From positions 1 to 40,921 of the forward strand of contig JAYMSP010000805.1 in the NCBI GenBank assembly GCA_036897095.1: DNA of 40,921 bases, read 5' to 3'. Below the pieces are notes generated by a model that was not told the origin of the DNA, searched no databases, and saw nothing but the letters and a program-made list of their open reading frames with translations. The stretch comes from Plantago elongata (Eukaryota > Streptophyta > Magnoliopsida > Lamiales > Plantaginaceae). Positions 23,830-33,714 of this stretch are shown piece by piece. The position numbers were made by a program, and so were the translations under genes. Every line of letters begins with the position of its first letter. Position 1 is the first letter of the stretch.

Positions 23830-24910
23830 CAAACTTTAAATGCAGTAAAGATGCAATAATGATGCGATGCAGTAAAGAACAAAAACTCGAGTTAAAGTGG
23901 TTCGGCCACAAAAGTGCCTACGTCCACTCACTGATGAGTGGATTTTGGACCATCTCATCTGGTCTTTTTCACCATATTTTATTGCTCTTAAGTCTTAAAT
24001 TTGATAATAAAGTAGAACTTTTATACTCATTTCGCATTATTCTGTATTTTACAGGTATTTTGTGAAAACACTCCAATTGATAGAAAAAGGATACATTGTA
24101 TGCACACTTGGATGATCCAACTGCATAGCATGGTTGCTAGAAATGGAACGATGGAGTCAAAGTACCAAGAAATGAAGTTAGAATATGCGAAATCGAGCAA
24201 AAATTGGCAAATTGAAGCAAATTGACCATGCTCACGTCGCGAACTCTCACATAGAGTTTTGCTGCGTCGCTGGGATGTCTACCAGCGATGCGGCGGGCTA
24301 TCTTTAGCCCATCACGTCGCTAGTATCCCAGTGGCCCACGAACTTCTACTTCCAAGTCCAAGTCGACTTTTACTCCAAAAATTGGCGACTTCCATATTCA
24401 ACCAGTGTTCTCCTAGTTAGGTTCTACTTCCTCCGTCCCGTCCTAAGCTTCCCACTTTGCCATTTTCATTTTCCCGATTGAAGCTTCCCCTTTCCAGTTG
24501 TATATATTTTTAACCCAACTTTAACATTAGAATATTCAGACAATAGCTCAAAATTACATCACATGCCACTCAGTTATAAACAAAAGTACTTTTGTCTTAT
24601 TATTTTAAGAAAAAGTATTCTTGTCTTATTTTTTGAACCCAAAAGTGTTTGAGAAGCTTAGGACGAGCAGAGGAAGTACAATTTTGTTCTCTATATAATA
24701 GGGCCCTAGCCTTCAATTGTAAACATACTTTCATACTTTTAAAACTCCTCTCTCAACACACTAGACATAGAGAAACATAGATTAAAAGGCAAATGTCGCT
24801 TGACCATATCCTTGGTTATATTTCATATTGAAGACTATTTTGTGCCAATTGAGATTCGAATTCTAGCAAGCTCTACAATTGGATCCTATAAGTTACCTGG
24901 GAGTGACAAC
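23830..24910 (+). repeat. LTR-like dispersed repeat with a TATA motif, uncertain
   Basis: The stretch contains a GTGGTTCGGCC…CTACGTCCACTC phrase near 23899. A GC-rich hairpin cluster lies at 24230-24350, and a TATA-like CTATATAATAGGGCCC near 24693 is followed by CTTCAATTGTAAAC. That arrangement resembles the U3/R part of some plant LTR retrotransposons. I could not find a primer-binding site, TG…CA ends or gag-pol, so this may be a solo LTR, a fragment or another repeat. A Stowaway-like MITE interrupts it at 24427-24676. Copy B has the same segment at about 34520-35400 without the MITE. Confidence 0.35.
24427..24676. mobile_element. Stowaway-like MITE, 250 bp
   Basis: The element starts CTTCCTCCGTCCCGTCCTAA, close to the Stowaway consensus CTCCCTCCGTCCC. 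It ends with the imperfect inverse, including TTAGGACGAGCAGAGGAAG. A TA target duplication flanks it (24425-24426 and 24677-24678). Copy B at about 35175 has a single TA and no insert, the expected empty site. No coding capacity; it would be moved by a Tc1/mariner-type transposase encoded elsewhere. Confidence 0.88.
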
Positions 24911-26433
24911 CATCTGTACATGTTCTAATCCTTCATTATCTTGAGAATATGTGCTTAGTTCTCTCTTTTATGACTATGGGTGGCTAAACATCCCACTATG
25001 ATGTGGTGATGAATTAAAGCATGATTAGTTAGGGTATATGCAATTTGATATGCGTCAAGATTAATCACTGTGCTTAGGATAAAACACTTAATCTAGTTAT
25101 AAATATTTGATATTCTTTCTTCAAAATAACTGCATCGCCTAAATCGAGCTTTTGTCAAACTATCTTTACGACCATGGATGTTACGAAAGGTTGTTGCAAT
25201 TATATATAATCCAGATTAATATGTTTGCCCGTAGTTTAGTGGAATTGACGAATCCACTAATACTACCTTTACCATGAAAGTAGTGAGTGAGACAATGAAC
25301 GTTCATGAAGCGAGTGTGTGAGACACTCCATGTGATTAACTCATGTGAATTGCAATTCCCTACTGATCATCTTGTTGATATCACCACCCTATAGTTCCTA
25401 CAATTGCACAACTTATCTTCATATTTAATATTTCTTCTCTGTCTATCTCCTCAATTCTCTACAAACACTCCTTCACAACACACAAAAAACAACTCGCCGC
25501 CGAGGCAAACAAACTCCCTCTTCTCTCTCCACATCTTTCTTATTATATATAAGTTTTTTTACTAATTCTTAAAGCCAAAAACAACAACTAATTAAGATCT
25601 TAGAGAGCGACCTCTGATTAATTACATTATACTACAATTTAACTTAGTAATTGTATATAACTCTGGCATAAAAACAAATAAATATAAAACTCTGATTTGA
25701 CACATCACTCCCCAAGCGTTTACTCTTGAGTATTTCACTAAGATCCTTGATAGACTTACAACCCGCAAGCACTCAAAAACAAAAACCTTGTCTTTCCCTC
25801 TTGCTCTGTCTAAGCTATCCCCACCTAGACCAAGTCACTTGTGCTAAGAAGAAATCCCAACTCCTATACCGCACGCTAACCAGATCTTAGAACCTCTCAA
25901 TACAACTGATTGAATGTTTATGAAACTCACATAAGTCTCTCTCTTTTTTATACATAAACTCAATGAATATTAATCGATTGATTTGAGGACAACTCTGTTT
26001 TGACATTGATAGAACTCGTTATATGCACTGTTGTCTTGGTTCTTCCTTCTCCAGCATAGAAATCTTTTATAACATATAGGAGTATGAATGTTTAAAGCAA
26101 CGTAAATCTGTTCTGATTTGCTGGAAGAATAACGTACTTCTTCAGACTTTTTTAAAATTCTTGTTGAGAATTTTTAGGAGATTATTTGAATTAAAACCCT
26201 TCCAAATCTTTCTCCTTGTCTTTTTGCAGAACGTTGGCTTCCTGAGATATTCAATTCCTACATCTCTCTCAACTTCAACGCTAGGAAGTAATTTAACTTG
26301 TTGGTTATCATCACATCATTCTTAGTGTCAACATGTATTATGAGGTTCTCATTATGTTGGTCTTAGATTTCTTTATTTTGTACATGGGTTCTTATAAACC
26401 CCCGTAATTGTAATTTATTCTAGTTAAAAATAT
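24911..26433. other. Duplicated non-coding spacer, no gene seen
   Basis: AT-rich sequence with a counterpart at about 35400-36905 in copy B. It may be downstream sequence of the LTR-like repeat, because phrases such as CTATGGGTGGCTAAACATCC resemble plant retroelement leader regions, but this is a weak impression. No open frame has a recognisable product. Confidence 0.45.
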
Positions 26434-27219
26434 GGGAAAAATTCAAAAAAAGTACCCTAAGTTGTGTCATTTTCGAAAAAGGTACCTTTGTTTGTTAACC
26501 GCTTGATTTTTGTACCTTAAGTTGATATTTTGTAAAATTTGAGTACTCCCGAGCCATTAATTTTTCGAGAAAAATCCAAAAAAGGCACATTATTTTGTGA
26601 TCGTCCGGTTTTGGTGCCTTATATTTTTAATTTGTCCAATTATAGTACTTCATCGTTCAAAATTGACGGAGTTCACTTTCATAAATAACCTATGAATTAG
26701 ACTTCAATTCAGAGTGAAATCACTCAATTTTGGGTGGGAAAATCAACTAGGTTTCTTGGAATAATAGGTGTGTGGGTTTTGTTTTATAAATGAGGATTAT
26801 ATTATGGTTTTAATATTTTAATTTAATTTTATGTTTATTTTTCAGATTAAAATTAATATAGAACTTCTGATATTAATTTTTTATTCAAAGTGTGTGACCG
26901 TGACATTTTAACGAAAAATGTGTTAATTGACGCTAATATGAACCATTAATTTTGATCACTACTCAAATTGGACAAATCAATATAAGGTACCAAAATCGGA
27001 CGTTCACTAAAATAAGGTACCTTTTTTCGGTAACGACACAACTTAAGGTACAATTTTGAAAATTTTCCTCGTCAAAATTAACAGCTCCAGCAATTTTGAG
27101 CGACGGAGTACTCAAATTGAACAAAACATCAACTTAAGGTACCAAAATCAGGCGGTAACAAACAAATGTACCTTTTTCGAAAATGATACAACTTAAGGTA
27201 CCTTTTTTGAATTTTTTCC
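26434..27219. mobile_element. MITE with inverted repeats of about 100 bp, Mutator-like in form
   Basis: The left arm (from 26434, GGGAAAAATTCAAAAAAAGT) and the reverse complement of the right arm (ending at 27219) match over about 100 bases. Shared words include AAGTTGTGTCATTTTCGAAA on the left and AAGTTGTATCATTTTCGAAA on the right. The flanks carry an imperfect 9-base repeat (TTAAAAATA versus TTAAAAAAG), as expected of an aged Mutator-type insertion. No open frame is present. The element is absent from the matching place in copy B (about 36905-36920). A related element lies inside it. Confidence 0.75.
26567..27070. mobile_element. Related MITE nested within the outer MITE
   Basis: Inside the outer element a second pair of inverted arms occurs. 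The left arm is about 26567-26660 and includes CGTCCGGTTTTGGTGCCTTA. The right arm is about 26975-27070, and its reverse complement includes CGTCCGATTTTGGTACCTTA. The arms also resemble the outer arms (GGTACCTTA and CCGATTTTGGTACC words), so inner and outer elements belong to the same or sister families. Exact ends and a target duplication could not be fixed by eye. Confidence 0.6.
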
Positions 27220-27332
27220 TTAAAAAAGTTGAAAATTTCTCCAAAAGAAAAATAAAAAATAAAAGGATTTAGTCCCTTTAAAAGGATACCATTACTTGAC
27301 TGCTCCACATAACAAAGGTTGAAATTTCTCTA

Positions 27333-28518
27333 CAGGTCAATCTTCCAGAACTATTGTAACTGCTACCTCGAACACCTTTGCTTCCCTCGAAGACTCGGAA
27401 CTTGTTGATGTTGAAACTACTGTGGCTAACGACGGAACCTTTAGGTCAAGGGATGTTCTGGGGCCCTCAAGGCGTAGTAATGGATGCAAGGGCGTTCGAC
27501 CCTATGGAGGTCGAGGAGGAGCAAGACCAGAGTACGAAACCCGACGCTAAACCAACCTTCTAGAGTCACACTAATTGGGACGAACCAACTACGGATTCAT
27601 GTCCTTGAAATTCGATCGATGATTTGGTAATGTTCAATCAAAGCTTATTATCGGGAACGGATGGAGCACGAGAGACACTTTTGGCTATGTGCGAAGATAA
27701 TAGAGGAGGAGATGGATTTGTTGTAGTGTAAACATCTACACCTAATCATCCAACTGATTGTCCATTGAAGGGGGGGGGGGGGTCCGATTGTTAACCCCAT
27801 CCATCCCATAAATATTATTAGTTTACCAATGAATGTCCTAACCTGGAACTGTCAAGGGGCCGGTGGCCTTGATTTTGATGCTAACTTTCGTGATATGGTT
27901 CGTGAACATCAACCACATGTTATCTTCCTAATGGAAACTATGGCGTTTCCTGCGCATGCAAATTTAATTCTACCTACTATGGGTTTTACTTACTGGATTA
28001 CAGCTCCGACCGAGGGAATGATGGGCGGAATTTGTCTTCTTTGGAATTTTGATGACACATATGTAAAGATACTTCACGTCGATGGTCAGGCTATCCACAC
28101 CCTTATCAATCATCGAGAACATCCTAACTGGATTGTCTCACGCGTCTACTCCCAACCACGCCAGGAAGACAAGGCTTGGGTCTTCAACAACCTTGAGCAA
28201 TTAACAAGCACTAATGTCTTACCTTGGATGGTAATCAACGTCTTCTACGAGATACGGTTTACCCATGGGAAGATGGGAGGGAACATGCATGTCTACGTCG
28301 ATGCCAATCTTTCAATAACTGGATTGAGAGGTGCGAGCTCCGAGATTTAGGCTTCCACAACACGAAGTTCACCTGGAACATTAATAGGGATAGAGTAGCA
28401 AACATATGAGAACAGATTGACAGATCCCTGGCCAACGAATCCTGGTGCAAATTATTCCCTGTCAATGTCATGTTGCATATACCCAAAACACAGTCCAACT
28501 ATAACCTAGTTTTGACTT
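27333..28518 (+). pseudogene. LINE-2A: 5' fragment of a second LINE (ORF1 tail and endonuclease)
   Basis: The ORF1 tail reads SSRTIVTATSNTFASLEDSE from about 27340 and runs into stops by about 27560. After a 13-base G run (27770-27782), ORF2 starts at 27829 with MNVLTWNCQGAGG and shows FLMETM near 27930 and a Mg-dependent endonuclease layout. The GDFNE motif is mutated (VINVFYEIRF) near 28230. A frameshift follows, because the continuing product (RCQSFNNWIERCELRDLGFH) is read in another frame at 28290-28409. The fragment ends at 28518, where the duplication junction joins it to LINE-1B. The matching region of copy B is 36990-38188. Confidence 0.82.
27770..27782 (+). repeat. 13-base G run between LINE-2A ORF1 and ORF2
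   Basis: A pure G tract lies upstream of the ORF2 start at 27829. A 14-base G tract is at the same place in copy B (37440-37453), so it predates the segmental duplication or belongs to the element itself. Such a tract is unusual in this AT-rich sequence. Confidence 0.9.
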
Positions 28519-28522
28519 ATGG

Positions 28523-29688
28523 CGTATGATTATGGTGGCAGGTCCGAATGATCAAGAGATTCAAGTCTGTCTGGCTTGCAAGGGGTTACTTTTGTGGCAT
28601 TATCGGTCACTTGGTGCGAGATTGTCATAGTGCGATTGAATACGTGAAGCTCAAGGGGGGAATTTCAGATGATAAACTACTATATGGGGATTGGCTAAGG
28701 ACTCATGTCAATGCTCAAAATCCTACGTATGTTAATGGGAGCCTGCAAAAGTCAAATTCTACTCGTCCTCCTTTGTATCCTCGTGTGGTTGACCCCATAC
28801 GGCCAACGTCTATTCGGGATGGTGTTTCGTCGGATCTGATGAAGGGTAGCAAGGAGAATACGAGAGATTTTTCAAATTTTGAACCTGTTGCATTGACGGA
28901 GAAACTGGCTCAATCAGTTGCCACAAATATCAGAATGTAGGGGAGTAACGGGAAAGGCAAGGAAATTATGAGTATGGAGGAGGTTATTTCGGGAGAAAGA
29001 TGCATGGACTCTGGTGATGGGGTCAACTTTAGCCAGCCTGTAAGTAATCCTGATTCTTGCTCTACCCAAATTATTCCCTTCCTTGACCCAATAACTCACG
29101 TAGCCCAGGAAAAAGTTGGCCCAAATCTTGACTCCACTGCAACCCATACCACTCACCACTTGTACCACTGCCTATACCTATGGAATTAATCCCAGCTATA
29201 TCTGGGTACCCGACTCACCTAACCGGAACCCCTGACTACCCGACCCAGCCTACCATACACGTCCCCCCTCTACCTACTATCATCAGCCCATATAACATGG
29301 ATTCTCTCATGAGTGACACCTGCCATATTTTCCATAAATACTTAACGTGAATTAGCCCTCAACCCTACTCTTCTTCCAAGCAGCCCAGAGTAAAAAAAGC
29401 CCAATCCCGTATAACTAAATCCAAATCTAGAGCCCAATCTGTAGAGCCAGCTGAGCCTATGCAAGAAACTGGAGTGGAGCCATTAGTTAGGAAGAAAAGA
29501 GGCAGGCCAGACGGTAGTGGGAGAAACAAGTCGAAGGAGAGTGGGACAGATCGTCGGGAATTTAATGATAAGCAAAATGAGGATGATAATATGATTTGCA
29601 AGAAATCCCGTATTGACATGGATAACGAATCAAGTTTAAAATTGTACCAGAGGCGGACAGTGCTAGGCACCTCTACCTATACCAATGA
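28523..29688 (+). pseudogene. LINE-1B ORF1 fragment, broken
   Basis: Only the part from the end of the DUF4283-like region is present. The zinc knuckle is damaged: a deletion near 28585 removes the sequence before GYFCGIIGHLVRDC and replaces the first knuckle Cys with Gly. One frame runs 28548-28940 to a stop. Later segments (28968-29189 and 29459-29698) match the ORF1 tail of LINE-1A (VRKKRGRPDG near 29485) with frameshifts. The ATGA overlap with ORF2 (29685-29688) is preserved, although the ORF1 frame no longer reaches it correctly. Confidence 0.78.
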
Positions 29689-32600
29689 GTTGTCATAGTT
29701 GGAACTGTCAAGGTTTGGGGAACCTTTGGACAGTTCGTGCATTAGGAAATCTGTTAAAAGATTTCAACCACACCCTGGTCTTCCTTATGGAGACCAAATT
29801 GGATGAGTCTGGTATCGATGCTTTCAAAGAGAAGTTCAACATGTTTGGTATTGGCAGTCTTGCATTGTTATGGGATAAGCAAAGTTCGTTAAAGCTTGTG
29901 AGTGATAGTCGACACCACATTGATGTGAATATGAATATTGGTGGTAGTGGAATTATTTGGAGATTCACAAGTTTTTATGGGGAACCTTATCATGCTCGCA
30001 GGAAGGAGACTTGGAATCTACTGAAAAGGTTGGGTACGATGTCTACTAGGGAATGGTTGGTATGGGTGACTTCAACGAGATTTTGCAGCATAGTGAAAAG
30101 TTTGGGGGTCCTCTAACACCGGAGTGGCGTTTACAAGATTTTCGGGAAACTTTATCTCATAATGCTTTAGTGGATTTGGGTTATATTGGTTACCCCTACA
30201 CCTTGTCAAACCGTAGGGAATCCAAGGCTAATACTAAATTCCGTTTAGATAGAAGAGTGGTTACTACACAGTGGAAAAATATCTTCCCTTCTACTATGAT
30301 AAAACATATCACGTGTAGACGTTTAGACCATATGCCTCTTCTTGCCTAATTATTCCGTCCCTCTCCTCGAACAATAAGATCCAAGAAAATTTTCCGTTTT
30401 GAATCTATTTGGGTGAAGAAAGGCGACTGTGCTCAGGCAATTCAAGACTCTTGGTCAGACGATCTTCCAGTAGATGTCAATCTGCAACAGTGCTCTGTTG
30501 GCTTAAAAAATTGGAGTCGAGTCTCTGTTCTGAACGTTGTGAAGGAAATTGAGATAGTGAATCGGGAATTGGAACGATTGCAGCGGTTACCCTTTTCTGC
30601 GGCTGTTAAGGCAGAGGAAAAGAAATTGAAGCTCGACTTAGAAACCTTGTTAGATAGTGAGAAGGCCCTGTGGAACAAAGCGCAAAGACGCAGTGGTTGG
30701 TCGACGACGACCGTAATACCGGTTTCTTTCACTCCCAGGTGACCAATATAGCCCAGCGGAATGCCATTAATGGATTGCGGGATGTAGATGGTAACTTGAG
30801 GGAGTCGGTTTCAGACATGGGTCAGATAGCAGTTCAATATTTTCAATCGATTTTTGAGAGCAGGAAGCCTATTAGTGCAGAGATTGATGTAGTGATTAAT
30901 ACTATGGGTCTAAAAGTGGATTAGTCAATCAACATGGATCTTTCAAGGGGAATTCACTCCTCAAGTGGTACGTACTGCACTTTTTGATATGTTTCCTACT
31001 AATCCTCTGGCCTTGATGGTTTACCAGCTCTTTTTTATCAGATATTTTGGCATGTAGTTGGTAAAAATGTGACTTCCAGTATACTCGATATCCTGAATAA
31101 AATAACTTTGAACCAAAATTAAACTATACTCACATTGTCATTCTCCCTAAATGTAATGCACCATATTTGATGTCCCAGTTCCGCCCCATTAGTTTAAGTA
31201 ATGTCATTTTCAAAGTGGCTTCCAAAGCCATTACCATCAGACTGAAACCTCACATGAATACTGTCATAGCCAAGACCGAATCTTCTTTTGTGCCCAATCA
31301 TCTAATCACTGATAATGTGTTAGTTTTTTCTGAGATAAATCATTTTCTGAAAAGAAAAACTAATGGTAGAGATGTGTACATGGCTTTGAAACTTGATATG
31401 AGTAACGCTTACAACCGAGTTGAGTGGCCCTTTCTTGAACGTGTGTTAGTCAATTTAGGTTTTGAGCATCATTTCATCAATCTTAGCATGCTCTGTGTGC
31501 AAACTGTTTCATATTCTGTTAATATTAATGGACATTTCTTTGGTCCGATTGAGCTTAGAAGGGGTATTAGACAGGGAGATCATTTATCTTCTAACTTGTT
31601 CTTGTTTTATACTGAGGCTTTTAGTGCTTTGATTTTTGATGCGGAGAGTAGGGGGCTGTTGAGAGGGATTGATGTGAGTCTGTCTGCTCCTAGAGTCTCT
31701 TATTTACTGTCTACTAATGATACCCTGATTTTCTTTGAGGATACTAGAGAGGCAGTCACTTACATTAGTTACATTTTATACCAGTATAGTTTAGCTTCAG
31801 GGCAGGTTATTAATTTGGAGAAGTCTACTGCTGTTTTTAGCAGAAATGTGGGGAGTGAGAGGGTGGAGGAGGTGAGGAATTGCTGTTTGTGGGCTAAAAC
31901 GCAAGGCTTTGGGGCCAAACATCTTTCTAAGACGGGTAAGGAGGTTATGATTGAGTCTGTTTTGCAGTCTATTCCCACCTATGTCATGGGTTGGTTTAAA
32001 TTCCCATATTATTTACTTCACGAGCTTGAGATGATTATTGCTCGATTCTAGTGGGGAGATGGGAACAATCGTAAAATCCATTGGGTTAAGTGGGATACTT
32101 TGTGTGATAGTCAGAAAGATGGGGGCATGGGATTTAGGGACCTCAAATCCTTTAATCTTGCGATGTTGGGTAAACAACTTTGGTGTATTATGGATAACCC
32201 GAAGTCCCTTTTAAGCCGAGTGATGAAAGCTAAATAATTCCCATCTTGTGATTTGTTATATACCCCGCATAATAATAATGCATCTTATACTTGGAAGAGC
32301 TTAATGGCAGCGATGGGAGTTGTTAATGAGGGTATCGTGTGGAGAATTGGTGATGGTTCTCGTCTTAGCGTGTGGAATGACAATTAGATTCCAAGGAATG
32401 CTAGTAGGAAACCCTTCACTCCTGATATGTTCGATTTTGGTAACATTTGTGTGCGGGAATTTGCTGAACAGTGAAGGCAGTGGTTGGGACCAAAACAATT
32501 TTCATGCTCTGTTCTGGCAGGAGGACATTGATTTTATACATCAGATTCTTGAGGGTTGTATCCTATCAGTCGACACTAGGAGATGGCATTTTAGTCGTAA

Positions 32601-33614
32601 TGGGTATTATTCAGTGCATTCGGCCTATCATGTTCCTTGACGGCTTAAGCAAACAATTCAGAACCCCACAGTTGCTTCTACTTTGACTAGGCCAATAAAA
32701 GATTGGAATTTTATTTGGAAGCTTCCCATCCCAAATGAAGTCAAAGTTTTTTTTTCTGGAGACTTATTCAAAATGGTTTACCCACTGTTAATAATTTGGC
32801 TCGATGTAATATTCCAGTTGATGTTGTGTGTCCTGTGTGTAAAGAAGGGGATGAATCTATCTTACATGCCTTTTTGTTGTGCCCCTTTGGTCGACAATTC
32901 TGAGCTACTTCCGGTTTTCCTGCTAATATTTTTATGGATGTTGTGACTGATGTCTGGGACTGGGTATCTCATGTTCGACAGGTTCTTTCTCGTGCGATGT
33001 TGCCCCGCTTTGTTGTTTTTTGCAGGTTCTTATGGAACAACATGAATGGGATCGTTCATGGTTCTCCCCCACGTGATGCTATGGAATTAGCAGAGTCTGC
33101 CCGGTCCTTCCTACATCGGTTCCAGGAAGCTCGAGCCCAGTTCACAATTTTGCGCCCACGGGAATTCCCTATAGCTTGGACATTACCTCCACATCCTGCA
33201 GTCAAGATTAATATAGACACCTCGTTTTCAATCCATACACGAAGAGCAAGTATCAGTGTAGTGGCACGAGACAGTTCGGGACATGTACTTGCTTGGAAAA
33301 GATGTCGTATTCTAGCAGTTTTTTGTCCTGAAGTTGCGGAAACATTGGTTGCGGTAAAAGGGATTCAATTGGCTTTGGACATAGGCTGGACTCATGTGTT
33401 GATAGAGAGTGGCTGCAACTTTTTGGTGAAAGAAATCAACTCAACTATGTCTTGTTTAACTCTTGCTGGCCATTTCATCGAGTTCATTAAGTACATTTGT
33501 CAGTTTACTTCTATTTCGTTTATTCATATTATGCATTCCGCCAACACTGTCGCACACTTGTTAGCTCCGAGAGTAGATCAGAATAGCGAGGGTGCTGGGT
33601 CTCTTCCGTTCTAA
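29685..33614 (+). pseudogene. LINE-1B ORF2 (endonuclease, reverse transcriptase, RNase H), broken
   Basis: The endonuclease starts MSCHSWNCQGLGN; a one-base loss near 30060 shifts the frame before GDFNEILQ. The reverse transcriptase frame 31167-32051 (294 codons) is the longest open stretch among the LINE remnants. It holds ALKLDMSNAYNRVEW and GIRQGDHLSSNLF, but STND where FADD is expected, so a catalytic Asp is lost. About 100 bp present in LINE-1A at about 21088-21185 is deleted near 31880, and the deletion leaves the frame open. Stops follow at 32049 and about 32386. RNase H is open from 32934 to 33614 (VKINIDTSF, LLAPRVDQN). No active product is expected. Confidence 0.83.
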
Positions 33615-33714
33615 GGATGATTTCCTCTTTGATGTACTGTACTCTGATTTTCATTTTAATAAATGATATCCTATTTCCTCAAAAAAATAAAAAAATAAAA
33701 AAGAAAGACAATAA

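Larger units (their letters stand above)
17700..28518 (+). repeat. Tandem segmental duplication, copy A (10.8 kb)
   Basis: The order is LINE-1 from ORF1 onward, non-coding spacer, then LINE-2 5' part. The same order recurs at 28523-38188. Matching landmarks include the LINE-1 RNase H, the target duplication, the AACTCT/AGAGTT hairpin region, the ATATAATAGGGCCC segment and the G run between the LINE-2 ORFs. Copy A is longer because of a Stowaway-like element (250 bp), a nested MITE block (about 790 bp) and about 100 bp of LINE-1 missing from copy B. Together these account for nearly all of the size difference. Confidence 0.9.
28523..33702 (+). mobile_element. LINE-1B: second, 5'-truncated copy of LINE-1
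   Basis: Same order as LINE-1A but without the 5' region, because the duplicated block starts inside ORF1. It ends in an A-rich tail (about 33681-33702) followed by GAAAGACAATAA, the original target duplication. It arose by duplication of chromosomal DNA and not by a new retrotransposition: it lacks its own target duplication, and the flanking spacer is copied with it. It is defective. Confidence 0.87.

Noticed and set aside
24690..24705. TATA-like motif as the promoter of a cellular gene
   Set aside because: No gene follows in either copy. If it is a promoter it more likely belongs to an LTR-type repeat.
28548..28940. 130-codon frame with a CCHC-like motif as a host zinc-finger gene
   Set aside because: It is LINE-1B ORF1 with the knuckle damaged by a deletion; the intact counterpart is at 17646-18185 in LINE-1A.
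32934..33614. 226-codon frame as a stand-alone RNase H gene
   Set aside because: It is the C-terminal part of LINE-1B ORF2. It aligns with the broken copy at 22236-22913 and lies directly before the LINE tail.
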